Numbered from the stretch's first letter, positions 1-8,329 are shown. The stretch is 64,000 bases of DNA from an uncultured Caulobacterales bacterium (GCA_937928165.1 CALFVT010000002.1:248001-312000), one strand, 5' to 3'. Made by a program: numbers and translations. Notes: a model not told the origin generated them from the sequence alone.

Positions 1-275
1 ATAGCGATGCAGTGCTGCGCGCGAAACCCGCCCCCTTCATTTTGCCATGTTAAGGCCGCTTCATAGGCGTTCTCTGGATTGTCCGATATTTTATCAAGGC
101 AGGCTTCATGGCGAAGATCAAAGGCGGTGGGTAGATTATCTGCTGCATTATTTGGCGCGCTGTTAGGCGGGGCGGCCTCTTGCGCCCTTATAGCAGAGGC
201 GTAAAAAATCATTAGGCCTGCGCTGATTATACAGGCTGGCCGTAGACAGGCGGCGTAAGATAGCTTTAAACTCAT
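1..275 (-). CDS. Exported protein, N-terminal part (runs off window start)
   Basis: An open frame read on the minus strand begins with ATG at 275 and continues to the window edge without a stop, so only the first ~91 residues are present. The N-terminus has a hydrophobic stretch of about 20 residues ending in an Ala-x-Ala-like site (IRAQEA), which suggests a Sec signal peptide. After a short low-complexity linker rich in Pro, Asn and Ala come residues of the type ACLDKISDNPENAYEAAL, which resembles the first helix of a tetratricopeptide repeat. It is divergent from the next gene, with 66 nt between the two likely starts. The TPR reading is inference from a short stretch; the C-terminal part lies outside the window. 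Confidence 0.6.
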   Translation of the reverse strand, partial: MSLKLSYAACLRPACIISAGLMIFYASAIRAQEAAPPNSAPNNAADNLPTAFDLRHEACLDKISDNPENAYEAALTWQNEGGGFRAQHCIA

Positions 276-341
276 AAGGCCGTGTAACCAGAGAGCTGCG
301 CCTTGACAATCACCAACCACATTAAAACTCAGTTAGGCGAT

Positions 342-1523
342 ATGACGCCGCTTCCGAAGAACTGGTTATTTTTGGGGGTGGGTTATTGCGCCAAAGCCCT
401 TATCCACCACCTACCAGACGGTCTAAACCTAGCCGGCACCAGCCGTAATCCCGATGAATGGCCTCAAAGCCTGAAAGCGCGGGTGAAGGGCCTTACCTTT
501 GATGGGGGCAAACCAAAGGGAATATCTCATGATTTGAAACATGCTCTCAGTGAGGCGGAGGTTTTAATTATGTCCCAGCCGCCATCTGCGGCGGGTGATC
601 CCTTTCTCACGGCTATTCATAGTGATATTAAAGATCTCATGCCGCGCGTTAAATGGGCGGGATATTTATCTGCGACCAGTCTATATGGTGAGCGCGCAGG
701 CGGCTGGGCCTATGAGCATGATGGCCCGCGTCCAAAATCGCAGCGAGGGCGGTACCGCGCAGAAGCGGAACTGGCGTGGCTTGAAACCGGCCTGCCTGTT
801 CATATTTTCCGCCTTGCCGGGATTTACGGCGGGGCTTATTTTGGCCAAAGCCGCAGCCCATTTGAACGGATAAGAACGGGGCAGGCCCGCGCCGTAGTTA
901 AGCCCGGCCATGTTGTCAACCGTATCCACGTTGATGATATTGTAAGCGCAGTTTTATCCTCCATTGCGGCTCCGGCCCCTTTGCAAATCTATAACGTCTC
1001 GGACGGGAACCCCGCGCCGCCGCAAGACGTCCTTTGTTTTGCTGCTCGGCTCTGCGGCGCGGACCTGCCGCCGAAGGTGAATGTGGATAGCTCGGAAATC
1101 TCTGAAATGTCCCGTAGTTTTTATGCAGAGACCAAACGTGTCTCGATTGATAAACTTAAAGAACGGCTTGACTGGCGGCCCCAATTTTCTGCCTATCAAA
1201 GCGGTCTTATATCCATTTATAAATCTGAAATGAATTGGCCCGACGTAGTTATATTTGCCGGCCATGTTGACGTACCAAAGGCGCGGCGGCACATCATTGC
1301 GCAGGCTCTCCCGCGCCATATTGAATTATCCCGCCAAGAGCCTGGATGTTTGCGCTTTGATATAGAGGCTGATGAACAGATTGCCGGCCGTTATCATATT
1401 CATGAGGTGTTTAAAACGCCCGCTGATTTTAAGGCGCACCAAAACCGCTGCGATACAAGCCCTTGGGCGGCGGCCATAAAGGGCCTTGACGGATGTTACC
1501 TTATCTTCATGGACGGCGTTTAA
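342..1523 (+). CDS. SDR-type NAD(P)-binding protein fused to ABM-like domain
   Basis: The first ~290 residues look like an extended short-chain dehydrogenase/epimerase of the YeeZ type: a beta strand followed by GVGYCAKAL (dinucleotide-binding glycine motif), later SATSLYGERAGGWAYE, where the Tyr of the active-site region would sit, and VNRIHVDDI, typical of epimerase-fold proteins. From about residue 297 the sequence changes to a ~97-residue dimeric alpha/beta-barrel (antibiotic biosynthesis monooxygenase) type: VVIFAGHVDV, then SRQEPGCLRFDI and YHIHEVFKTPADFKAH. The family with this pattern includes quinol monooxygenase-like enzymes. An ATG at 342 was chosen; a TTG at 303 would add 13 residues. 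No ribosome binding site precedes the internal Met at 1230, so this reads as one fused protein. Substrate unknown. Confidence 0.75.
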   Translation: MTPLPKNWLFLGVGYCAKALIHHLPDGLNLAGTSRNPDEWPQSLKARVKGLTFDGGKPKGISHDLKHALSEAEVLIMSQPPSAAGDPFLTAIHSDIKDLMPRVKWAGYLSATSLYGERAGGWAYEHDGPRPKSQRGRYRAEAELAWLETGLPVHIFRLAGIYGGAYFGQSRSPFERIRTGQARAVVKPGHVVNRIHVDDIVSAVLSSIAAPAPLQIYNVSDGNPAPPQDVLCFAARLCGADLPPKVNVDSSEISEMSRSFYAETKRVSIDKLKERLDWRPQFSAYQSGLISIYKSEMNWPDVVIFAGHVDVPKARRHIIAQALPRHIELSRQEPGCLRFDIEADEQIAGRYHIHEVFKTPADFKAHQNRCDTSPWAAAIKGLDGCYLIFMDGV

Positions 1524-1573
1524 ATAAGGCGCTATAAATAGGCCCAGTAACTCTGCTCTAGCTCTGTGAAAGG

Positions 1574-2407
1574 ATGCGACATGATTTCCCCGCCAAAACC
1601 ATCCATAATCTTGTGATGCGAACAGCGCCTAAAAATTCCTGTCCCAGCTTAAGCGTTATTATCCCGGTTTTTCGCGATGATACGGCTTTGGCAGATTTGC
1701 TCTCCCGCCTTGGTACATTCGGGATTGAGCGGATTTATGTTGTTGACGGTGAAGGCCGTCTATCGCCGCCGCAAAATATCTTGCGGCTTTTAAGCGAGTA
1801 CCCCTGCGCCCATTGGAGCCAAGCGCCGCGTGGGCGCGGCCCGCAGATTGCGCATGGCATTGGGCAAGCCTTAGAACATGGATGTGAAACCCTTTGGGTG
1901 CTCCACGCAGATGCCGTGCCGCATGCTTTTGCCCCCATAGAAATCATGCGAGTTTTGGCGCGCCCCACAACGGCTTTGGGCATGTTCCGGCTTAGCTTTG
2001 ACCGCCGCCGCTGGGCCTATTGGTTATTTGAAAGCTTTGCACGGCTTGATAGCGCCTTGACGAGTTTCGGCGATCAAGGGTTTTTCTTTCGCCGTAAAGA
2101 TATTGCCGCGCTTTGGCCGCAGCTAAAGACCGAGCTAGAAAATGCCCCCATTTTAGAAGATATGATCTTGCGCCGTGCCCTTAAATCAAGGGGCAACGTG
2201 AAAAAGTCGCCGCTTAAAATTGGAAGTTCCCCGCGCCGTTTTGAGCGTTACGGGCTTTGGTCAACACAAATTAGAAATATGCTCATTCTTATACGGGCCT
2301 ATCGTGGTACACCGCCCGCCCAGCTTTATGACAGTTATTACGATCCAGCCCCTTTATTGCCGCGTGACACGGCCGAGCATCCACCCACGGCGCCGATAAG
2401 CTCATGA
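1574..2407 (+). CDS. Glycosyltransferase family 2 (TIGR04283-like)
   Basis: A 277-residue GT-A glycosyltransferase. It starts the catalytic domain with LSVIIPVFRD, has the nucleotide-sugar motif LWVLHADAVP (HAD in place of DxD), a RGRGPQIAHG segment, the acceptor-side FGDQGFFFRRKD and EDMILRRALKSRG near the end. This set matches the compact glycosyltransferases often annotated as rSAM/selenodomain-associated transferase 2; no selenodomain partner is visible here. No membrane segment follows, so it is probably cytosolic. It overlaps the next gene by four bases (ATGA), suggesting translational coupling to the SRPBCC protein. The start at 1574 has an AAGG run directly against it; ATG at 1616 is an alternative that still includes the whole domain. 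Confidence 0.8.
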   Translation: MRHDFPAKTIHNLVMRTAPKNSCPSLSVIIPVFRDDTALADLLSRLGTFGIERIYVVDGEGRLSPPQNILRLLSEYPCAHWSQAPRGRGPQIAHGIGQALEHGCETLWVLHADAVPHAFAPIEIMRVLARPTTALGMFRLSFDRRRWAYWLFESFARLDSALTSFGDQGFFFRRKDIAALWPQLKTELENAPILEDMILRRALKSRGNVKKSPLKIGSSPRRFERYGLWSTQIRNMLILIRAYRGTPPAQLYDSYYDPAPLLPRDTAEHPPTAPISS

Positions 2408-3063
2408 TGCGGCGGCTTGTCTTTACGGGGCTTAGTTTTCTGGCCCTTTTAATTGCGCCCTTTGGTCTTGCAGATGAGGGGCGTGCGCTCACCGTCCCCG
2501 AGATTGAAAGCCTGGAGCGCGGGGAGGTTATCTCTGAAATATGGCGAGATAAATCCCAAAGCGGCGGGCAGCTCGAAGCCTATGCAGCGGTTCATATTAA
2601 TGCCGCACCGCAGCAAATTTGGGCAGTGATGAATAGTTGTGACGCCTCTGTTGAGATTGTAAAAGATATGGCCTCTTGTGAGGTTTTAGAGACGGCGCCA
2701 AATGGGGCATGGGATATTCGCGCGCAAAGCTTTCGTGCGCCTTTTCCTTTGGGAAAATTCCGCACAGAGTTTCGCACGGATTTTACCCCGTTTGAAACCA
2801 TGCATATTACGCGCACGGGCGGGGATATGAAAACCCAAGATGCTATTTGGGTCATTACCCCCCTTAGCAGCGGTCATAGCCGGGTGACCTATAGGGCCAG
2901 CGTGGCGCTTAAAGTGCCTGTGCCGCGATTTATGATGCGCCGCGCTCTGCGTAAAGACACGCCGGAGCTCATGGATAATCTTCGCCGATTCGTAGAAGCA
3001 AGCGCCGTAAGCGGCGTAGATAGTGGAATATTGGCTGAAGATGATGACGCCCCTAAGCCTTAA
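2404..3063 (+). CDS. Exported SRPBCC/START-fold protein
   Basis: A 219-residue protein with an N-terminal signal peptide (hydrophobic residues 5-20, cleavage near GLADEG). The remainder has the layout of a START/polyketide-cyclase-like (SRPBCC) ligand-binding domain: AAVHINAAPQQIWAVMNSCD at the beginning, where family members have the first strand and helix, and RVTYRASVALKVPVPRFMMRRAL near the end. Such folds bind lipids or other hydrophobic ligands. It starts inside the last codon of the preceding glycosyltransferase, so the two are probably made together. A lipid-handling role in the periplasm is inference. Confidence 0.72.
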   Translation: MMRRLVFTGLSFLALLIAPFGLADEGRALTVPEIESLERGEVISEIWRDKSQSGGQLEAYAAVHINAAPQQIWAVMNSCDASVEIVKDMASCEVLETAPNGAWDIRAQSFRAPFPLGKFRTEFRTDFTPFETMHITRTGGDMKTQDAIWVITPLSSGHSRVTYRASVALKVPVPRFMMRRALRKDTPELMDNLRRFVEASAVSGVDSGILAEDDDAPKP

Positions 3064-3205
3064 TGGGGGCTAAAGCGGGCCGAAACATGCCGTTTATCAC
3101 CTATGGTGAGTGTTATATTTTTGGTGAATGTTAAAAAAGGCCTTGGCCTTAGAGGTGATGGGCTTATACTCAAAGATTGATGACGAGTAAAAATGAGATA
3201 TCGCC

Positions 3206-3718
3206 ATGACGAAACGCGAAGAAATTGCAAAAGCCGCCCGTATTTATGGCGAACGTAGCTTTGACAATTATGCGCAAACCCGCTCGGTTGCCGAAAATAT
3301 TCGCGATGGTCTTTGTGCCTATCTTGACCCCAAGGGGCCCTGCGTTTTTCTTGTGCCGCCCCAAGGGGTTTTTGCGGCGCAAAACTACCGATCTGCGGCT
3401 TATTCCGTCTCGGGCAAAGGCTTCTTACCCCTCGAGCCGATTAGTTTCGGTCTGGCTGTGCGTATCTCAGGGGAAGGCGATTATATGCGTCTTGTTCTGA
3501 CCTGCCGCAAAGAAGGGGACTGTATGTATATTAATATTGAGAATAATTATAATTATGAACTTGACCTTCCCGCAACGGACAAAGCTCTCGAGGGTTTGTT
3601 TGAGACAATTTATCAGCATCTATTAACCTGGTTTGAGGAGCGCGTTGAGACCTATGACAATGGTAATTACGGCTCCAATGAAATCGGATTTAACATTTAT
3701 AGGGTAGAGGACGATTAA
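3206..3718 (+). CDS. Conserved-looking hypothetical protein, 170 aa
   Basis: I do not recognise the family. The protein is soluble, acidic towards its C-terminus, lacks a signal peptide and transmembrane segments, and is rich in aromatic residues (for example IENNYNYELDLP and YDNGNYGSNEIGFNIYRVEDD). The codon usage resembles its neighbours and an upstream purine-rich GAG is present before ATG at 3206, so it is likely a real gene. It stands alone: 142 nt separate it from the SRPBCC gene and 72 nt from the antiporter. The general shape (mixed alpha/beta, ~170 residues) recalls YbjN-like chaperone/sensory proteins, but this is only a weak impression. Confidence 0.6.
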   Translation: MTKREEIAKAARIYGERSFDNYAQTRSVAENIRDGLCAYLDPKGPCVFLVPPQGVFAAQNYRSAAYSVSGKGFLPLEPISFGLAVRISGEGDYMRLVLTCRKEGDCMYINIENNYNYELDLPATDKALEGLFETIYQHLLTWFEERVETYDNGNYGSNEIGFNIYRVEDD

Positions 3719-3790
3719 AGCATTGGCCGTCCTTGCCCTTATTCCCTTTGGGCGCCGTATAACTGACATAACAGGATATAGACGCAAATT

Positions 3791-5752
3791 ATGATTTTAG
3801 CTGCAACAGTTGACGGGGCGCATCACGTATCAAATGCCCTTCCGTTTAAAATTGCCCTTATCGGCACACTTGGCATTGGCGCGCAATGGCTCGCATGGCG
3901 TTTGCAAAAGCCTGCGATTGTTCTTATGGCCATTGCCGGATTAATCTTTGGCCCGCTTATTGGGGCTTTATTGGATGTGGCTTCTCTTAAGCCTATGCAC
4001 GGCTTGCTTGAATCTTTACGGTTGAACCCCCAAGAGGACTTTGGCAATCTTTACCGTCCTATGATCGGAATTGCGGTGGCGATAATCCTCTTTGAAGGCG
4101 GGCTTAACCTGCGCTTTAAAGACCTTGGAGATTCGGCCCGCGCTGTGCGGCGAATGGTGTTTCTTGCCGCCCCGATTGCGTGGTTTTTAGGGGCGGGGCT
4201 GACCCATTATGTTGTTGGTTTGTCATGGGATATTTCGGCCATGGTCGGCGGGCTTTTCGTTGTCACGGGACCTACGGTGATTATGCCGCTTCTGCGCCAA
4301 GCCCACCTTAAAAGCCGCCCAGCTAATGTTTTAAAATGGGAAGGTATTGTCAATGACCCGGTCGGCGCGCTTTTCGCCGTGGGAGGGTATGAGTTTATTC
4401 GGTTCTCGCAAATGGGCGCGTCCATACCCCTTGCCATGGCCAAGCTTATTGGCGCGGCGCTATTTGGCGGCATTATCGGGGTCATTTCTGGATATGGGCT
4501 CGCGTGGGCCTTTCGCCGCGGTTATATTCCTGAATATCTAAAGGCTCCGATTGTTTTGGCTTGGGTGCTGCTGATTTATGTATTGGCTAATACTTTAGCC
4601 GAAGAAACAGGGCTGCTGGCGGTGACGGCTTTGGGTATGACCATGGCGAATACGAAATATGCTTCCATGGTCGAAATGCGCCGCTTTAAGGAAAATATCG
4701 CGATTATCTTAGTCTCGGGTATTTTCGTTATATTGACCGCGACGTTGACCCCTGAAGTCCTCAAAGCCTTTGTCACCGATTGGAAAGTGATTGCCTTTGT
4801 TCTTGGCATGATGTTGTTTGTGCGCCCTGTGGCCGTGATGATCTCGACTCTATGGTCGGGGCTGAACTGGCGTGAGAGTGTTCTTGTGAGTTTTATCGCA
4901 CCGCGTGGGGTTGTGGCCGTGGCTGTGGCTGGTCTTTTCGCCGCAGAACTTCAAGTCTTGGGCCGCGGCGATGAAGGGGCTTATTTCATTCCTCTCGCCT
5001 TTGCCCTTGTCTTTGCCACAGTGGGTTTTGCCGGGTTTTTCATCACGCCTCTGGCGAAGGCTTTGGGCCTTGCATCTGGCGGCGGCAATGGTGTGTTAAT
5101 TGTTGGGGCGAACCCGTGGTCGCTTGGTTTGGCCCGGGCGCTTAAAGATATGGATATTAATGTACTTGTGGCGGATACAAATTGGCGGCGTCTTCGCGGC
5201 GCGCGCCTTGAAGGCCATGCTACATTTTACGGGGAAGTCTTGTCGGAAAATGCCGATTATAGCCTTGATCATTCTGCCTTTAATCACCTGATCGCGGCGA
5301 CGCCTAATGATGCTTATAACGCGCTGGTCTGCGTGGAATTTGCCCCAGAACTGGGCCGTCACCGGGTATTTCAAGTCTCTAGCCAAGACGGGGCAGAAGA
5401 AAGAGAAGACGGTATTGCCTTCACGTCGCGCGGGCGAATGCTCTCCACCCGTAGCCGTAGTTTTGATGCACTAACCCGTGATTGGTGGAGCGGCTGGCGG
5501 TTCCGCGTCACGCGCTTAACCGAGGATTACACGCTTAAGGATCTGTATAAGGCGCGGGGCGATGATACGGATATTATCTTGTCTGTTCGCGCCGATGGCT
5601 CCCTGGACTTCCTACAGCCGGGCCAAGAAGGCCGCGCCGAAGGCACAACGGTTTTGACCTATTGCGCCAGTAGCGATCGCCCCGAAGGCCGCGGGCAGGG
5701 GGCTAAAAATGCAGATGGCCTTGCGGGCCCCGCAGCTCCGCTGCCATCATAG
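3791..5752 (+). CDS. CPA1-family Na+/H+ antiporter with C-terminal RCK domain
   Basis: Residues 1-425 are a polytopic membrane domain with about twelve hydrophobic helices and the motifs of the monovalent cation:proton antiporter-1 family, including AIILFEGGLNL, FVVTGPTVIMPLL and WEGIVNDPVGALF (the ND pair is the proposed ion-binding site) and FIAPRGVVAVAVAGLFA. From about residue 430 a Rossmann-type TrkA-N/RCK domain begins (GVLIVGANPWSLGLARAL), followed by residues resembling TrkA-C to the end. The protein should exchange Na+ (or K+) for H+ at the inner membrane, with the cytosolic RCK domain sensing nucleotide or ion state. The start at 3791 has an AGGA upstream. A small minus-strand frame overlaps its last codons. 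Confidence 0.88.
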   Translation: MILAATVDGAHHVSNALPFKIALIGTLGIGAQWLAWRLQKPAIVLMAIAGLIFGPLIGALLDVASLKPMHGLLESLRLNPQEDFGNLYRPMIGIAVAIILFEGGLNLRFKDLGDSARAVRRMVFLAAPIAWFLGAGLTHYVVGLSWDISAMVGGLFVVTGPTVIMPLLRQAHLKSRPANVLKWEGIVNDPVGALFAVGGYEFIRFSQMGASIPLAMAKLIGAALFGGIIGVISGYGLAWAFRRGYIPEYLKAPIVLAWVLLIYVLANTLAEETGLLAVTALGMTMANTKYASMVEMRRFKENIAIILVSGIFVILTATLTPEVLKAFVTDWKVIAFVLGMMLFVRPVAVMISTLWSGLNWRESVLVSFIAPRGVVAVAVAGLFAAELQVLGRGDEGAYFIPLAFALVFATVGFAGFFITPLAKALGLASGGGNGVLIVGANPWSLGLARALKDMDINVLVADTNWRRLRGARLEGHATFYGEVLSENADYSLDHSAFNHLIAATPNDAYNALVCVEFAPELGRHRVFQVSSQDGAEEREDGIAFTSRGRMLSTRSRSFDALTRDWWSGWRFRVTRLTEDYTLKDLYKARGDDTDIILSVRADGSLDFLQPGQEGRAEGTTVLTYCASSDRPEGRGQGAKNADGLAGPAAPLPS

Positions 5753-5815
5753 AGCCCTGCTGCCGCCGTCAATGCTGCGCTCATAAGGGCCGGCGACCTT
5801 AAAGGCTTCTGACAT
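5747..5815 (-). CDS. Possible 22-aa small protein with strong RBS
   Basis: On the minus strand an AGGAGA Shine-Dalgarno sequence sits seven bases before ATG at 5815; the frame encodes 22 residues (MSEAFKVAGPYERSIDGGSR and two more) and stops at 5747, overlapping the antiporter's 3' end by a few bases. The intergenic gap between the antiporter and the penicillin-binding protein otherwise has no function assigned. It could be a leader or regulatory peptide, a remnant of a longer gene, or chance. Only the ribosome binding site supports it. Confidence 0.28.
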   Translation of the reverse strand: MSEAFKVAGPYERSIDGGSRAL

Positions 5816-5907
5816 TTTAATCTCCTCTTAATTAAACCTTTAGAGTTTCTTCACCATAATACTCACTTCAATCTTTGCGCTTTTGGCAAAGCCTAATTTA
5901 AGAGGCC

Positions 5908-7890
5908 GTGGTGGAGACATCCCCCCCAAATCATGACGATATTATCCGTCCTCTGCTCCCGCAGGCGGCGGCGCGCCGCGTTAAACCTATGCGGCGATTT
6001 AAGCCTATGCCTGCCTGGCTAAGTTTTCTGGTAAAGTCCGGATTTATCTTAGGCTATTTTGCCGCCATGGCTATTCTCTGCTGGGTATTTATGGTGGGCC
6101 GTGACCTGCCTAATACAGAGCGGCTGTGGGACCGCAGCCGCCCGGTGAGCGTCCAGTTTATTGATCGTCATGGCCGCGACCTTATGACCCGCGGCGCGAA
6201 AGAGGCCAGTCCCGTTTCCGTTGAGACCTTGCCGCCAGATTTAATCCATGCGGTTCTCGCCATAGAAGACCGCCGGTTTTACCATCATATCGGTATTGAC
6301 CCTTATTCTGTTGGCCGCGCCATTGTTAAAAACATCCAAAATAGAGGCTATAGCGAAGGGGCGTCGACCCTGACCCAGCAATTAGCCAAAAATGTCTTTT
6401 TAACCCAAGACAAAACCTTTTCGCGTAAAATTAAAGAAGCTATCCTAGCCCTTTGGCTTGAGCGGGATTTTACCAAGGATGAGCTCCTAGAGATGTATCT
6501 GGAGCGGGTTTATTTCGGCGCAGGTACATGGGGGGTTGATGCGGCGGCGCGTCATTATTTCCACAAGCCCGTAACCGAGCTGAGCCTGCCTGAATCTGCG
6601 CTTTTGGCGGGGCTGCTTAAAGCGCCGTCTCGCTATAACCCCCGCGCCAATGAAGCGGCCTCGGGCCGCCGCACAGCGCGGGTGTTGCGCGCCATGAAAG
6701 CGGCGGGTTATTTAAACCGCTGGGAGCATTATCAGGCGTTAAATACGCCGCTAGTTTATCGGCCCAATGAAACCGAAGAAACCGGCGCTTATTTTGCCGA
6801 ATGGATTTGGCCGCAAATTGAAGCCCATATCGGTACGCCGACAACTGACCTCGTTGTTACCACCACCCTTGATGCGCGGGCACAAATTTTGGCTGATGCA
6901 GCTTTGGCGGATTACCTGAATACAGACCGCGCGCAGGAGGCACATATCACCCAAGGGGCCGTTGTTACCCTTGATGGGGCCGGCGGCGTTTTGGCCATGA
7001 CCGGCGGGCGCTCCTTTGAAGCTAGCCCGTTTAACCGCGCCGTACAGGCTCGCCGCCAACCAGGCTCGGCCTTTAAACCTTTCGTCTATCTCTCCGCCTT
7101 CGAAGCAGGGGTGTTGCCATGGGATATTCGCGAGGATGCGCCTTTAACCGTCAACCTGCCCAATGGAGATTGGGAACCCCGTAATTTCACCCCGCATTTT
7201 CAAGGCCCCATGCGCCTTGAAACCGCTTTGGCAAAATCTGTGAATACGATTGCGGCCCAGCTCGGCCAAGATATCGGCATGAGCCGTATTTCCCGCCGCG
7301 CCGCCGAATTTGGTCTCTCGGGTCTTGCGCCCCATCCAAGTCTGGCCCTGGGCGCTCAAGAAGTCACGCCGCTCGCTTTGACCCAAAGCTATTTGCCTTT
7401 CGCCAGCTATGGCTATTACGCTCCCGCCTTTGGCCTCCAGAGCATTTCAACAGCAGAGGGTCAAGTGCTCTATGACCGCGCTTTATCGGGTGACGCTTTG
7501 GCCCCTGTTAAAATTATTGACCAAAATAGTCTGGGCTTAATTAACCGCGCCATGAAACAAGTCGTCGACGCCGGCACGGGCCGCGCCGCACGGCTTAGGG
7601 GGCGGGATGTGGCCGGGAAAACTGGAACAACCAATGATTACCGCGATGCGTGGTTCATTGGTTATGTCCCTGATATGGTCAGCACAGTCTGGCTTGGCAA
7701 TGATGATAATTCCCCGATGAAAGCGGTCACAGGGGGCGGCGCCCCCGCTCGTATTTGGAAAGATTATATGCAAGCGCTCTTGAAGGATATGCCGCCGTCC
7801 AAACTTTCTATTGCCCAAGAGCCCATCCTACAAACCAAAGACGACCGCCTCGATATCTTATTATCTGACATAGAAACCGCCCTGCCGTAG
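5908..7890 (+). CDS. Bifunctional penicillin-binding protein 1A-type
   Basis: A class A PBP that polymerises lipid II glycan and crosslinks the peptides on the periplasmic face of the inner membrane. A ~38-residue cytosolic tail precedes one transmembrane anchor (about 39-62). The GT51 transglycosylase domain follows with catalytic Glu120 in AIEDRRFYHH, then GASTLTQQLAKN and the KIKEAILALWLER motif. The transpeptidase domain has the SxxK motif at Ser387 (GSAFKPF), SxN at Ser444 (KSVN) and KTG at Lys571 (GKTGTTNDYRDAW). At 660 residues it is shorter than E. coli PBP1a, lacking the extra OB-like insertion. The start is GTG at 5908. The gene is alone; 311 nt downstream lies tRNA-Ser. Confidence 0.92.
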   Translation: MVETSPPNHDDIIRPLLPQAAARRVKPMRRFKPMPAWLSFLVKSGFILGYFAAMAILCWVFMVGRDLPNTERLWDRSRPVSVQFIDRHGRDLMTRGAKEASPVSVETLPPDLIHAVLAIEDRRFYHHIGIDPYSVGRAIVKNIQNRGYSEGASTLTQQLAKNVFLTQDKTFSRKIKEAILALWLERDFTKDELLEMYLERVYFGAGTWGVDAAARHYFHKPVTELSLPESALLAGLLKAPSRYNPRANEAASGRRTARVLRAMKAAGYLNRWEHYQALNTPLVYRPNETEETGAYFAEWIWPQIEAHIGTPTTDLVVTTTLDARAQILADAALADYLNTDRAQEAHITQGAVVTLDGAGGVLAMTGGRSFEASPFNRAVQARRQPGSAFKPFVYLSAFEAGVLPWDIREDAPLTVNLPNGDWEPRNFTPHFQGPMRLETALAKSVNTIAAQLGQDIGMSRISRRAAEFGLSGLAPHPSLALGAQEVTPLALTQSYLPFASYGYYAPAFGLQSISTAEGQVLYDRALSGDALAPVKIIDQNSLGLINRAMKQVVDAGTGRAARLRGRDVAGKTGTTNDYRDAWFIGYVPDMVSTVWLGNDDNSPMKAVTGGGAPARIWKDYMQALLKDMPPSKLSIAQEPILQTKDDRLDILLSDIETALP

Positions 7891-8015
7891 GAGACGAATT
7901 AAGCTGTATGAGCGGCTATTATTAATTAAAATGTGCCATAGGCGTATCAAGAATAGGGCTTGACCTTTGGCGGCAGATTTTAGATAAGCCGCCATCGTTG
8001 ATACGGCGTACAAAT

Positions 8016-8083
8016 GTAAGCGTGCGCTTATCTGAAACCCCTCGGGTTAACCGCCGAGGCAAGACTGATAAGGTGAGGTGGCC
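8016..8083 (+). repeat. 68-bp direct repeat, upstream copy
   Basis: Bases 8016-8083 are identical to 8146-8213, offset 130 bp. The repeat begins at GTAAGCGTGCGCTTA, contains the CCTCGG/CCGAGG hairpin, and runs into the first 12 bases of tRNA-Ser. The duplication therefore copied the presumed promoter/leader of the tRNA gene with its 5' end. Confidence 0.95.
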
Positions 8084-8112
8084 CAGAGGCTCTTATGGGG
8101 TTTAAGGCGCAC
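8072..8112 (+). pseudogene. tRNA-Ser 5' remnant
   Basis: The sequence starts GGTGAGGTGGCC exactly as the intact tRNA at 8202. It then carries an unrelated D-loop region with a net 11-base insertion and resumes with the 13 identical bases GTTTAAGGCGCAC (8100-8112). After that it diverges into a GC-rich hairpin. The anticodon arm, variable arm, T arm and 3' acceptor strand are missing, so it cannot make a tRNA. Confidence 0.8.
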
Positions 8113-8145
8113 TGCCCGCCGCCCACAGGGCGGCAGACATTTTAG

Positions 8146-8213
8146 GTAAGCGTGCGCTTATCTGAAACCCCTCGGGTTAACCGCCGAGGCAAGACTGATA
8201 AGGTGAGGTGGCC
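8146..8213 (+). repeat. 68-bp direct repeat, downstream copy (tRNA-Ser promoter region)
   Basis: Identical to 8016-8083. Its last 12 bases are the 5' end of the functional tRNA-Ser. The 56 bases before the tRNA presumably include its promoter; I cannot identify clear -35/-10 boxes. Confidence 0.95.
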
Positions 8214-8291
8214 GAGTGGTTTAAGGCGCACGCTTGGAAAGCGTGTTTAGGTTAATCCCTAACGTGGGTTCGAATCCCATCCTCACCTCCA
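8202..8291 (+). tRNA. tRNA-Ser(GGA)
   Basis: A full cloverleaf can be drawn. Acceptor GGTGAGG pairs with CCTCACC (8281-8287). The anticodon stem ACGC/GCGT holds loop TTGGAAA, giving anticodon GGA (reads UCC/UCU). There is a long variable arm, as expected of a class II serine tRNA, and the T arm contains GGTTCGAATCC. The CCA end is encoded (8289-8291). The discriminator base (8288) is T, where serine tRNAs usually have G. The tRNA is preceded by a duplicated copy of its own upstream region. Confidence 0.95.
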
Positions 8292-8329
8292 GCTCTTTTC
8301 AAAACTTTATAGTTTTCACAAAATTGCCG

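Larger units (their letters stand above)
7891..8201. other. Long intergenic region with duplicated pre-tRNA sequence
   Basis: No credible gene lies in these 311 bases. The stretch carries a tandem duplication described separately (68-bp identical copies and a tRNA-Ser 5' remnant), two small palindromes in each copy (TAAGCG-TG-CGCTTA and CCTCGG...CCGAGG), a perfect 7-bp GC-rich hairpin at 8118-8134, and a short element GGCGGCAGATTTTAG at 7969-7983 that recurs in near-identical form at 8130-8145 and again at 62430-62444. Confidence 0.6.
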
